Shown: one piece after another, positions 28,689-37,109 of the stretch
Layout: every line of letters begins with the position of its first letter
Numbering within the stretch: the first letter of the stretch is position 1
Source of the DNA: Salinispora pacifica CNR114
GTDB lineage: Bacteria > Actinomycetota > Actinomycetes > Mycobacteriales > Micromonosporaceae
Assembly: GCF_000514775.1 (NCBI RefSeq)
Contig: NZ_AZWO01000004.1
Span: 72,089-136,088 of the forward strand
DNA length: 64,000 bases
Reading direction: 5' to 3'
Notes under the pieces: generated by a model
What the model was told of the DNA's origin: nothing
Database searches by the model: none
The model's input: only the letters and a program-made list of their open reading frames with translations
Position numbers and translations under genes: made by a program

Positions 28689-29243
28689 CTACCGGCGCGG
28701 CCGCCAATCGTCGGCCAGCACCGACCAGACCTGCATGTCGTTCTCCCGGCCGCCGGCCGAGGCCGGCCGCCCTGAGCTGCGCCGGCCGTCGAGGGAGAAG
28801 CCCAGTCGTCGGGCCACGGCGAGGCTACGCTCGTTGCGGGCGTTGGTGTGCCACTCCACCCGGGCGACACCACGCTCAAGGACCGCCCAGTCGATCAGTC
28901 TGGTCACGGCACGGCTGACCAGCCCGCGTCCCTCCGCGTCGGGCTCCAGCCAGCAGCCCACCTCGCACTGCCCGAGCGCGGCGTCGAACGACACGAACAT
29001 CACCCCGCCGACAAGCCGCCAGCCGTCCCAGATCCCCCAGATGCCGCCACTGTCCTGCGCCCACCTGTCGGCATACCGTTGCAGGACCGCCCGGGCCGAC
29101 TCCAGATCGGTGGCCATGAAGGACGGCCCCACCCAGGGCCGAATATGCTCACGGGCCCGCTCCAGGTGGGCGAGGAACTCCTCGGCTCGCCAGGGGTCCA
29201 GCGGGCGCAGGACGACGTCTTCGATCAGCGGCGACGCGAACAA
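28689..29243 (-). CDS. GNAT N-acetyltransferase (RimJ/RimL type)
   Basis: The product (184 aa) has the GNAT order: LRPLDPWRAEEFLAHLERAR at the N-terminus, GIWDGWRLVGGVMF, the acetyl-CoA-binding EPDAEGRGLVSRAVTRLIDW near 101-120, and WHTNARNERSLAVARRLGFS. It probably acetylates an N-terminal or free amino group. The TTG start at 29243 has GGAGG upstream. It begins about 55 bases after the decarboxylase remnant on the same strand, so it now lies downstream of a dead siderophore gene; it may be an original flank of that locus. Confidence 0.82.
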   Translation of the reverse strand: MFASPLIEDVVLRPLDPWRAEEFLAHLERAREHIRPWVGPSFMATDLESARAVLQRYADRWAQDSGGIWGIWDGWRLVGGVMFVSFDAALGQCEVGCWLEPDAEGRGLVSRAVTRLIDWAVLERGVARVEWHTNARNERSLAVARRLGFSLDGRRSSGRPASAGGRENDMQVWSVLADDWRPRR

Positions 29244-29299
29244 CCTCTACCTCCCCGGTTGGTGACGGCCTCATCCTCGCCCATCGTGCACCGTGCCAT

Positions 29300-29948
29300 T
29301 CGGCGACCGTCTGCCAGCAGGGTGAACCTGAGGTGCGCCCGGCCGTCCACCATGGTGCCGGCCACCACGGCGGCACCGGAGGCGGCGAGTGGGGCCCGGG
29401 CGTGCCGGTTGGCCTCGTCGGCCAGCTCGGTGTCGGTGCCGGCGGGGCACCAGCGGAGGCGACGGTGCTCAGCGGTGAGCGGGCGACCACCTCGAGGCGG
29501 GGGTCGGCCTCGGCGCGGGCCCAGGCGTCAACGGCGCGACGGCAGACCTCGTCGAAGAGCGCGCCGATCGCGTCCGGTGCGCCAGCGCTCTGGTCCCAGG
29601 TGTCCAGCGATGAATTGACCGCGGTGAGCATCGCCTCGCCGAGCAGCGCGGGATCGCCACCGGGCAGTTGAGGTGGGCCAGGGAGTGGGGGTGGTGGAAC
29701 CAGACCGCGTCGCGCAGCCACAGCTCGTCCGGGGTGCCCCCGGGTGAAGGGTCGGTCGACCGTGGCGACCCGATGGGCCACCTGCTCCACCCCCGTCGGC
29801 GAGCGCCTGTCGATAGTGGTCGACCGAGCCATTGCCGAGCAGGTACGCCTGGGCGGCAGCGTCCGGGGACGCCTCCGGGGTCGGGTCGGGCCGAGGTGGG
29901 CCTCGGGTCGAGTGGTACGGCGTCAACGGGGCCCGCGGACGGGTTCAT
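29300..29948 (-). pseudogene. Remnant of a PLP-dependent decarboxylase (DesA/diaminobutyrate-decarboxylase type)
   Basis: The pieces appear in order but in shifting frames on the minus strand. They are an N-terminal part with AAAQAYLLGNGSVDHYRQAL (about 29793-29860), VEQVAHRVATVDRPFT (about 29740-29795), AVWFHHPHSLAHLNCP (about 29655-29737) and MLTAVNSSLDTWDQS (about 29585-29650). The sequence then jumps directly to the family's C-terminal part, RLEVVARSPLST and LRWCPAGTDTELADEANRHA, ending VAGTMVDGRAHLRFTLL (about 29318-29462). The PLP-binding core is missing, with the junction near 29585, and at least four frameshifts separate the pieces. In siderophore clusters this enzyme decarboxylates lysine or diaminobutyrate. 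It cannot be functional. It follows the siderophore-binding protein gene on the same strand. Confidence 0.8.
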
Positions 29949-30057
29949 GGCGCCCGGATTTGGGCAGCCACCATCGTCCGCCGTGCGCTGACGGCGGTTG
30001 CGGTGAGTAGTTTCGGGCGGGTCCCGGCCGGCTGCGGCGCCGGCCGGGACGCGACGG

Positions 30058-31089
30058 TCAGCTGACCTTCTTCGCACCCTTGATCGCGGTGGCCAGGCTC
30101 TCCAGCAGCGGGGCGGCGCCGGCGTACGAGAAGCGGGGTACGGCGTCCCAGGCGGTGACCTGGTTGGCCGCCACGGCCGGCAGCTGCGCCCAGGTCGGCT
30201 TGGTGGCGAGGTCGTCGGCCTGCAGCGCGGTGCTGCGGTTGTCGAGCAGAAGCAGGTCGGCCGGGAACTTGCCGGCGTTCTCCCAGCTGAGCGCTTCGAA
30301 GTAGTCGCCCGCCTCCAGCTTGGTGGGCACCACGAGGTCAACGCCGAGCTCGGCGAAGTACATCAGGTCGGTGCTGACCCGCGGGTTGGAGACGTAGAAC
30401 AGGTCGGGGCTGCCGGAGCAGGCCATCACCTTGACACCCGGGTTGGCCTTGACGGCTTCGCGGACCGACTCCGCCGCGGCGTCAAAGCGGGCCTTCGCCT
30501 TGGTGACCGCCGACGCGGACAGGTCCGCGCCGAGGGACTCGGCGAGCTGCGCGTATCGTTCGATGGGCTGGGTCATAGGCACCCGTGCAGTGGTGATCGC
30601 CGCGACCTGGGCGAGGGAAACGATCTTGTCCTTGCTCTCGTCCGGCACGTACCAGAGTGCATCGGGGTCGTACATGTGGGTGACCAGCAGTTCGGGCCGC
30701 AGGCCGGCGTACTTCTCCAGGTTGAACTCGCCCCACGTGTTGCCGAGGATCTCCACGCTCTCCACGTTCAGCTCCCCGGCCTGCGGGTCCTTGCTGCCGT
30801 CGGCACGGGTGGTCTCGCCGAACACACCGACAACCTGCTCGTTGACGCCGAAGTCGACCAGCGCCGCGGCCACTCCGGTGAAGGCGACGACGCGGGTCGG
30901 AGGCGCGTCGGCGGAGAGCTTCTCGCCCCGGTCGTCGGTGAAGGACCAGGGGCCGGAGTCAGTGTCGGCGACAGGGGCGTCGGTGTCCTCACTGCCGCAG
31001 CCGGCGAGGAGGGCGGCCAGGCTGACACCGCCAGCGGCGGCGAGCAGACCGCGACGGGAAAGTCGACGGGCGGACGCGGGATGCGACAT
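30058..31089 (-). CDS. Siderophore-binding ABC lipoprotein (DesE/FepB type)
   Basis: The product (343 aa) carries a Tat-like RRLSRRGLL motif and a lipobox with Cys31 (LLAGC), so it is exported and lipid-anchored. The mature part is a FepB/FhuD-type iron-siderophore-binding fold (TRVVAFTGVAAALVDFGV, VEILGNTWGEFNLEKYAGLR). It would deliver ferric siderophore, probably hydroxamate, to the permeases encoded divergently. The ATG at 31089 was chosen because the signal peptide begins there; ten further codons are open upstream. Overlapping iron boxes lie 42-65 bases upstream. Confidence 0.92.
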   Translation of the reverse strand: MSHPASARRLSRRGLLAAAGGVSLAALLAGCGSEDTDAPVADTDSGPWSFTDDRGEKLSADAPPTRVVAFTGVAAALVDFGVNEQVVGVFGETTRADGSKDPQAGELNVESVEILGNTWGEFNLEKYAGLRPELLVTHMYDPDALWYVPDESKDKIVSLAQVAAITTARVPMTQPIERYAQLAESLGADLSASAVTKAKARFDAAAESVREAVKANPGVKVMACSGSPDLFYVSNPRVSTDLMYFAELGVDLVVPTKLEAGDYFEALSWENAGKFPADLLLLDNRSTALQADDLATKPTWAQLPAVAANQVTAWDAVPRFSYAGAAPLLESLATAIKGAKKVS

Positions 31090-31130
31090 GTTTGATCTTT
31101 CGGTCGGGGTCGCGGGCAACCATGGACAAG

Positions 31131-31154
31131 CGGGGTTAGGCTAACCTAACCTAA
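31131..31154. promoter_or_regulatory. Two overlapping DmdR/IdeR iron boxes
   Basis: Two 19-base windows, 31131-31149 (CGGGGTTAGGCTAACCTAA) and 31136-31154 (TTAGGCTAACCTAACCTAA), each match about 16 of 19 positions of the actinobacterial iron-box consensus TTAGGTTAGGCTAACCTAA. They are offset by five bases. They lie between the siderophore-binding protein and the FecCD operon and would repress both in iron-replete cells. Confidence 0.88.
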
Positions 31155-31204
31155 GATGCTGCCAGATCTCGCCCCCGGCGATTCGCACCACCTCGGAGTT
31201 CACC

Positions 31205-32257
31205 CTGTCCGTCACTCACTCGCCGCCGTCCGCTGCGCAAACGGCTTCGGCGCACCCCATCCGACGCGGTCGCACCGCCCCCCGCGCCAGCGGCCTCGCC
31301 GCCGCCGTGCTCCTACTCGCCGTCGTCGCGGTGCTCAGCATCGCCATCGGGGCAAAGGCCCTCCCCCTCGCCGACGTCTGGCCCGCCCTGCTCGACCCCG
31401 ACGCGGACGAATACACCGTGGTCCACCAGATGCGACTGCCCCGCACGCTGCTCGGCCTGCTCGCCGGGGCTGCCCTCGGGGTGGCCGGGGCGGTCATGCA
31501 GGCGCTCACCCGCAACCCGCTCGCCGACCCCGGACTACTCGGCATCAACGCCGGAGCCTCCGCGGCGGTAGCCACCGGCACGGCCCTCACCGGTGTCGCG
31601 GGACTGAACGGACAGGTCTGGTTCGCGTTGATCGGCGCCGCCGCCGTCACCGCCGCCGGCTACATCGTGGGCGGCGGGCGCGGCGCCACCCCCGCGCGGC
31701 TGGCCCTCGCCGGGGCCGCGCTCAACGCCACCCTCTACTCCTATGTGAGCGCGATCATGCTGCTCGACACCGCCTCACTGGAACGGTTGCGGTTCTGGAC
31801 CGTGGGCTCGCTGGCCAGCGCCGAGCTGGCCCTCGTCGGCACGGTGGCGCCATTCATCGCGGTGGGGCTGCTGCTCGCCCTCGCCGTGGCCCGCCCACTG
31901 AACGCCCTCGCCCTCGGCGACGACACCGCACGGGCACTCGGCACGCGGCCGGCGCTGATCCGGGCGGCGGTCATCGCGGCGGTCACCCTGCTCTGCGGCG
32001 CCGCCACCGCCGCCTGTGGACCGATCGTCTTCGTCGGGCTGCTGGTCCCGCACCTCGTACGCGCGCTGACCGGGCCGGACCTGCGGTGGCTGCTGCCCTA
32101 CTGTGCCGTGCTCGCACCCGTGCTCCTGCTCGGTGCCGACGTGCTCGGCCGGATCCTCAGCCGCCCCGGCGAACTCCAGGTCGGCATGGTCACCGCCGTG
32201 CTGGGTGGGCCGCTCTTCCTCTGGCTGGTACTACGGGGGCGGGTGGGGCAGCCATGA
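31205..32257 (+). CDS. Iron-siderophore ABC permease, first FecCD subunit
   Basis: The product is about 350 aa with eight to ten helices. FecCD hallmarks are RLPRTLLGLLAGAALGVAGA, MQALTRNPLADPGLLGINAG and ACGPIVFVGLLVPHLVRALT. I place the start at CTG 31205 because GGAG precedes it at six bases and it gives the usual basic tail before helix 1 (IRRGRTAPRASGLAAAVLLL). No ATG, GTG or TTG is in frame upstream of the GTG at 31307, which would cut into helix 1 and has no ribosome binding site. If CTG is not used, the gene begins at 31307. Confidence 0.92.
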   Translation: MSVTHSPPSAAQTASAHPIRRGRTAPRASGLAAAVLLLAVVAVLSIAIGAKALPLADVWPALLDPDADEYTVVHQMRLPRTLLGLLAGAALGVAGAVMQALTRNPLADPGLLGINAGASAAVATGTALTGVAGLNGQVWFALIGAAAVTAAGYIVGGGRGATPARLALAGAALNATLYSYVSAIMLLDTASLERLRFWTVGSLASAELALVGTVAPFIAVGLLLALAVARPLNALALGDDTARALGTRPALIRAAVIAAVTLLCGAATAACGPIVFVGLLVPHLVRALTGPDLRWLLPYCAVLAPVLLLGADVLGRILSRPGELQVGMVTAVLGGPLFLWLVLRGRVGQP

Positions 32258-33282
32258 TCGTCTTGCGTACTCCCGGCGGTGTCTCGCTGCGCCTACACCC
32301 GCGCGCCCTCACCGTCGGCCTGACCTGCGCGCTACTCACCCTCGCCGTGGGGGTGCTGGCACTGGGGAGCGGCGACTACCCGATGAGCGCCGCCGATGTG
32401 CTCCGCACCCTGGCCGGCGGCGGTACCCCGGCCCAGGAGTTCATCGTCCACGAGCTACGACTCCCCCGCCTCGCCACCGCCATCGCGGTCGGCGCCGCGC
32501 TGGCTCTGGCCGGCGCCGTCTTCCAGACCCTGGTCCGCAACCCCCTCGGCAGTCCCGACCTGCTCGGCTTCACCCAGGGCGCGGCGACCGGCGCGCTGGT
32601 GGTGATCGTCGTCGGCGGCACCAGCACGATGCTCTCCGGAGCCGCCGCCATCAGCGGATTCGCCACCGGCCTCCTGATCTACCTGATCGCCTGGCGCCGC
32701 GGGGTGCACGGCTACCGACTCGTGCTGACCGGCATCGGGATCGCCGCGATCCTTACCGGGGTCAACGGGTGGCTGCTCACCCGCGCCCCACTGATGGACG
32801 CCGCCCGGGCCGTACTCTGGCTCACCGGCAGCCTCGACGGCCGGGGCTGGATCCACGCCCTGCCGGTCCTGATCGCCCTCGCCCTGCTCGGGCCGGCGGT
32901 GCTGGCCGGCGCCGGGCCCGCCCTGCGGCTGATGGAGATGGGCGATGACTCTGCCAACGCCCTCGGCGTGCCGGTCGAGCGGCTGCGGCTGGCCCTGCTC
33001 GGCGCGGCCGTGCTGCTGGTCTCCCTCGCCTCGGCGGCGGCCGGCCCGGTCAACTTCGTGGCGCTCACCGCGCCGCACCTGGCCCGACGACTCACCCGCG
33101 CACCCGGGCCCAATCTGCTGCCCTCGGCGCTGCTCGGGGCACTACTACTGGTCGTTGCCGACCAACTCGCTCAGCGCGCCGTACCCGGCCACCAACTTCC
33201 GGTGGGCGTGGTGACCGGCTTGATCGGCGGCGGATACCTGATCTGGCTACTGGCGGCCGAGCGCCGGGCGGGCCGGCTGTGA
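32254..33282 (+). CDS. Iron-siderophore ABC permease, second FecCD subunit
   Basis: The product (342 aa) is a second FecCD permease, with RLPRLATAIAVGAALALAGA, FQTLVRNPLGSPDLLGFTQG and AGPVNFVALTAPHLARRLTR. It pairs with the previous gene to form a heterodimeric channel for ferric siderophore import. Its ATG overlaps the upstream stop (ATGA) and its stop overlaps the ATPase start, so the import genes are translationally coupled. The frame runs open upstream through the first permease as a shadow. Confidence 0.95.
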   Translation: MIVLRTPGGVSLRLHPRALTVGLTCALLTLAVGVLALGSGDYPMSAADVLRTLAGGGTPAQEFIVHELRLPRLATAIAVGAALALAGAVFQTLVRNPLGSPDLLGFTQGAATGALVVIVVGGTSTMLSGAAAISGFATGLLIYLIAWRRGVHGYRLVLTGIGIAAILTGVNGWLLTRAPLMDAARAVLWLTGSLDGRGWIHALPVLIALALLGPAVLAGAGPALRLMEMGDDSANALGVPVERLRLALLGAAVLLVSLASAAAGPVNFVALTAPHLARRLTRAPGPNLLPSALLGALLLVVADQLAQRAVPGHQLPVGVVTGLIGGGYLIWLLAAERRAGRL

Positions 33283-34118
33283 CCACGACGGAGAACGGAG
33301 CACCGAAGATGCGGTCCCGGTTGCGCGGTGACGCGATGACCCTGGCGTACGAACGACGGACCATCTCCCGCGAGTTGACCGTTGACGTTCCGGACCAGTC
33401 GTTCACCGTCGTCATCGGCCCGAACGCATGCGGCAAGTCCACCCTGCTGCGTGCCCTGTCCCGGCTGCTGCGACCGAACGTCGGTGCGGTCCTGCTGGAC
33501 GGGGCGGACATCCACCGACGTCCCGCCCGGGACATCGCCAAGACCCTCGGCCTGCTGCCCCAGTCGTCGATCGCCCCGGACGGCATCGCGGTGGCCGAGC
33601 TCGTCTCCCGAGGGCGATACCCACACCAGGGGCTGCTGCGGCAGTGGTCCCGCGAGGACGAAGCCGTGGTCGCCGAGTCGATGGCGGCCACCGGCGTCGC
33701 CGACCTCGCCGACCGTCCGGTAGCCGAACTCTCCGGCGGGCAACGACAACGGGTCTGGCTCGCCATGGCCCTCGCCCAGCAGACCCCCCTGCTGCTGCTC
33801 GACGAACCCACCACGTATCTGGATATCGCCCACCAGATCGAAATCCTGGACCTCTGCGCCCGGCTACACGAGGAGGAGGGTCGTACGCTGGTCGCCGTAC
33901 TCCACGACCTGAACCAGGCCGCCCGCTACGCCACCCACCTGATCGCGATGCGCGACGGGCAGGTGGTGGCGACGGGCCCGCCCCAGACGGTGGTCACCGC
34001 CGCGCTCGTCGAGGAGGTCTTCGGCCTCCCCTGCCGGGTCATCGACGATCCGGAGACCGGCACCCCGCTGGTGGTGCCGGCGGCCCGGCGCCGGGCCCCG
34101 ATCGGAGTCATGGCGTGA
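33279..34118 (+). CDS. Iron-siderophore ABC ATPase (FecE/FhuC type)
   Basis: The product (279 aa) has Walker A GPNACGKST at 47-55, Q-loop region LGLLPQSS, signature ELSGGQRQRVWLAMALAQQ and Walker B LLLLDEPTTYLDIAHQIE, the classical FecE/FhuC motif set. An extended N-terminal tail of about 15 residues precedes the domain; the start GTG at 33279 overlaps the permease stop. It powers import of ferric siderophore with the two permeases. Confidence 0.95.
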   Translation: MTTTENGAPKMRSRLRGDAMTLAYERRTISRELTVDVPDQSFTVVIGPNACGKSTLLRALSRLLRPNVGAVLLDGADIHRRPARDIAKTLGLLPQSSIAPDGIAVAELVSRGRYPHQGLLRQWSREDEAVVAESMAATGVADLADRPVAELSGGQRQRVWLAMALAQQTPLLLLDEPTTYLDIAHQIEILDLCARLHEEEGRTLVAVLHDLNQAARYATHLIAMRDGQVVATGPPQTVVTAALVEEVFGLPCRVIDDPETGTPLVVPAARRRAPIGVMA

Positions 34119-36223
34119 GACTCTTCCGAGACCGGTGGGGTGTCCCGCACCTGCGGGCCGACGATCCCGACGAACTGGCCTACGCCCAGGGCCGGGTCAC
34201 CGCGTACGACCGGGCCTGGCAGATCGAGGTGGAGCGGCACCGGTCGCTGGGGGCGAGCGCCACGTTCCTCGGCCCCGAGGCGGTGCCGTGGGACCGGCTC
34301 GCCCGCCAGGCCCGCCTCGCCGACACCGCCCGGCGCTGCCACGCCCGCCTCGACCCGGCGACCGCCTCCTGGGTGGGCCGGTACGTGGCCGGAGTCAATG
34401 CCGGCCTGGCCGCGGGGGCGGCCCGCGACCCGCGCTTCGCCACCGCTGGGCTCGACGCCGGTCGGTGGGAGCCGTGGACCCCGCTGGCGATCTGGCTGGC
34501 CCACCACGTCCTCTTCGCCGGCTTCCCCAGCAAGCTCTGGCGCGAGCACGTCGCCCGGCGACTCGGCCCGGACGCCGTCGCGCTCTTCCAGGCGGACGCG
34601 CCGGTCAGCTCCGGCAGTAACGGCTGGCTACTGACCGGCGACCGTACCGCCACCGGTGCCGCCCTGCTCGCCGGCGACCCACACCGGCACATCGAGAACC
34701 CGGGCATCTACCAGCAGATCCGCCTCGCCTGCCCGGCGTACGACGTGGTCGGCCTGGCGGTGCCGGGGGTTCCCGGCATCGCCCACTTCGGGCACACCGG
34801 CGAGGTCGCCTGGGCGATCACCAACGCGATGGCCGACTACCAGGACCTGTACGCCGAGCGGCTACGTCGACGGGGCAGCGGTGTGGAGGCCTACGGGCCG
34901 GACGGCTGGCAGCCGACGCGCACCCACGCAGAGACGATCACGGTGGCCGGCGGCGAGCCGGTCGAGGTGGAGGTGGTGGAGACCGACCGGGGGCCGGTGG
35001 TCGTCGGCGGCCCGGAGTCGGCCGAGGCGATCAGCCTCCGCTACCCGCCCCGGGTCACCGGCGAGCTGGGCTTCGCCGCGTTGCCGGCGCTCCTGCGGGC
35101 ACGCACCGTCGCCGACGTTGACGCCGCCGTGGAGCACTGGGTGGAGCCCGTCAATGTGGTGCTCGCCGCCGACACCGCCGGTGGGCTGCTGCACCGGGTC
35201 GCCGGTGCGGTGCCGGCCCGCCCGGCGGCCAACGGCGTACGGGTTGTACCGGCGTGGGAGCCCCGGTACGCCTGGTCTGGTTGGTGCTCGATGCCGCGGG
35301 CCACCGTCACCGAGGTCGCCGTGATGGCCAATGAGCGCGCTGTCTCCGCTCCGCTGGGGGTCGAGTTCGCACCCCCGCACCGGGCCCGGCGCATCCGCGA
35401 GTTGCTCGACGCGACCACCGGTTGGACGGCGGAGCGAATGGCCGACGTGCACACCGACACGTACACGGCCGCCGCCGGGCCGCTGCTCACCCTCCTGGCG
35501 GGCCTGGCGGAGCTGCCGACGCCGGCCGCCGCGCTGCGAGACCGGCTGCTGCGCTGGGACCGACGGATGGCCGCCGACAGCGCCGACGCGGGCGCCTTCG
35601 CCGCCGTCCGGGCCGCCCTGGTCCGACAGATCACCGCGCATCCGGCGCTGGCGGCGCTCGCCGACCCACCGGCATACCCGGAGGTCTTCGCGCCCTGGTT
35701 GGCGCTGGCCCCTCGGGTGGGGACGGCACTGGGCACGTTGCTCGCTCCCGACGCGCTCCCCGGCCTGGACGCGCCGGCCCTGGTCCGGGCCGCGCTGCTG
35801 GAGGTCGCGGGCAGCGACCTCGACCCCGCCGTCGGCCGCGAGGCAGCCCGGTGGGGCGCCCGCCACCGGCTCGCGCCCTGGCGGGCGGTGCCGGTCACCG
35901 TGGTGGCGGAGAACGTGGTCGCGGACAATCCGGTGCCGGGTTCCCCGGAGGTGGGTGCCGGACCGGAACTCGGCGGAGAGCACGACTGTGTACTCTCCAC
36001 CTCCAGCGTGCCCGGTCTGACCGACCTGTGCCGGCGCGGGCCGGCCGCCCGGTACGCCTGGGACCTCGCGCGCCGCGAGAACAGCCGCTGGGTGGTGCCC
36101 CTCGGCACGGATGGGGTGCCCGGCTCGGCGCACGACGACGACCAACTGGCCGCCTGGCAACGCGGGGAGCTACTGCCGGTGGTTACCGACTGGGACAAGC
36201 TGACTGAGGAGCGAGATGGGTGA
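34115..36223 (+). CDS. Penicillin-acylase-family Ntn amidase (DesG-like)
   Basis: The product (702 aa) is a penicillin acylase precursor. The N-terminal VRLFRDRWGVPHLRADDPDE is typical, and the autocatalytic Ser in GSNGW is Ser168, which would become the beta-chain N-terminus. GDPHRHIENPGIYQQIRL and GHTGEVAWAITNAMADYQDL are family segments. No signal peptide is visible, so it is probably cytosolic. Its GTG overlaps the ATPase stop and its end overlaps the acyltransferase by eight bases. I recall a penicillin-amidase gene (desG) beside desferrioxamine genes in Streptomyces, so a role in siderophore acylation or hydrolysis is inferred. Confidence 0.88.
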   Translation: MRLFRDRWGVPHLRADDPDELAYAQGRVTAYDRAWQIEVERHRSLGASATFLGPEAVPWDRLARQARLADTARRCHARLDPATASWVGRYVAGVNAGLAAGAARDPRFATAGLDAGRWEPWTPLAIWLAHHVLFAGFPSKLWREHVARRLGPDAVALFQADAPVSSGSNGWLLTGDRTATGAALLAGDPHRHIENPGIYQQIRLACPAYDVVGLAVPGVPGIAHFGHTGEVAWAITNAMADYQDLYAERLRRRGSGVEAYGPDGWQPTRTHAETITVAGGEPVEVEVVETDRGPVVVGGPESAEAISLRYPPRVTGELGFAALPALLRARTVADVDAAVEHWVEPVNVVLAADTAGGLLHRVAGAVPARPAANGVRVVPAWEPRYAWSGWCSMPRATVTEVAVMANERAVSAPLGVEFAPPHRARRIRELLDATTGWTAERMADVHTDTYTAAAGPLLTLLAGLAELPTPAAALRDRLLRWDRRMAADSADAGAFAAVRAALVRQITAHPALAALADPPAYPEVFAPWLALAPRVGTALGTLLAPDALPGLDAPALVRAALLEVAGSDLDPAVGREAARWGARHRLAPWRAVPVTVVAENVVADNPVPGSPEVGAGPELGGEHDCVLSTSSVPGLTDLCRRGPAARYAWDLARRENSRWVVPLGTDGVPGSAHDDDQLAAWQRGELLPVVTDWDKLTEERDG

Positions 36224-36770
36224 CCGGGTGGTTTTCGGGCGAGTGGTCAAGGGCTTCGGCGAGGTACAGCTGCGGCCGGTGGATCCGGAGGGCGACCTGG
36301 ATCTCATCCACGGCTGGGTCAGCCAGGAGCGGGCCCGGTTCTGGGGGATGCGTGACGCCGGTCGCGACCGGGTGGCGGAGATCTACCGCCACCTGGACTC
36401 ACTCCCCACTCACCAGGCCTGGCTGGCGCTACGCGACGGGGTTCCGGCGGCGCTGTTCGAGACGTACCAGCCGGACACCGATCCGGTGGGTAAGGTGTAC
36501 CCGGTCCAGCCCGGCGACCACGGCATCCACTTTCTGATCGGCCCGCCGGCCCGCCCCGAGCCGGGCTTCACCGGCCACCTCTTCGGGCTCCTGGTCGACT
36601 TCGTCTTCGCCGACCCCACCCACCAGCGGATCATCGCTGAGCCAGATGCCCGCAACGAGCGGGCACAGGCCCGGCTGCGCCGTACCGGCTTCGTCGATGG
36701 GCCGCTGGTCGACCTGCCGGGCAAGCAGGCCCGACTGATGTTCCTGGACCGTACCGCCGTGGGCCGCTGA
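36216..36770 (+). CDS. DesC/IucB-type siderophore acyltransferase (GNAT)
   Basis: The product is 184 aa. It resembles the hydroxylysine/hydroxydiamine acyltransferase group (AlcB/IucB/DesC), with LRPVDPEGDLDLIHGWVSQE, RARFWGMRDAG, ALFETYQPDTDPVGKVYPVQ, DHGIHFLIGP and RIIAEPDARNERAQARLRRT. Such enzymes N-acylate N-hydroxycadaverine or N-hydroxylysine from acyl-CoA. The ATG at 36216 lies inside the end of the amidase gene, with GAGGAGCGAG upstream. The decarboxylase (desA) is dead nearby, and monooxygenase (desB) and synthetase (desD) are absent from the window, so its present substrate is unclear. Confidence 0.82.
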   Translation: MGDRVVFGRVVKGFGEVQLRPVDPEGDLDLIHGWVSQERARFWGMRDAGRDRVAEIYRHLDSLPTHQAWLALRDGVPAALFETYQPDTDPVGKVYPVQPGDHGIHFLIGPPARPEPGFTGHLFGLLVDFVFADPTHQRIIAEPDARNERAQARLRRTGFVDGPLVDLPGKQARLMFLDRTAVGR

Positions 36771-37109
36771 CTGGCCGGTAGTGGAAAGGTCCGTACACCG
36801 GAAGGTCCGTACACCGGTAGGCTCGGGCGCCCGAAGGCTTGGCATCGGACGGCTAGGCAACCGAGCGTTTCTGGACCGCCGGGCCGGGCGCCAGGAGGAT
36901 ACCTCTTCCAACCGCTGGCGAGCTGCCCCACGGACGAGACCATTGCCGGCGGCTTCCCGAATCGGCAACAGCGGCCACCCGGCCCGTCCGACCGGCGGGG
37001 TCACCGATTCGCTGTGGCTGGTATTCGCCCGCCTAAACGGGCATCGGTGCACGCGGTGCGGCAGCCCGTGGTGGTCGAGGTACGCAGCCCGGATGCGCCG
37101 AAGGGCGAC
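36771..37109. other. Intergenic region with a two-copy tandem repeat, no gene seen
   Basis: The only structure I see in these 339 bases is AAGGTCCGTACACCGG repeated twice head-to-tail (36786-36801 and 36802-36817), just after the acyltransferase stop. It is not palindromic enough to be a terminator. A 131-codon open frame through the region has no ribosome binding site or recognisable product. Confidence 0.6.

Noticed and set aside
29149..29832. A 227-aa minus-strand ORF as an intact gene
   Set aside because: Only part of its frame matches the decarboxylase, and it runs antisense-like through other pieces and into the acetyltransferase gene; the region is better read as a frameshifted remnant.
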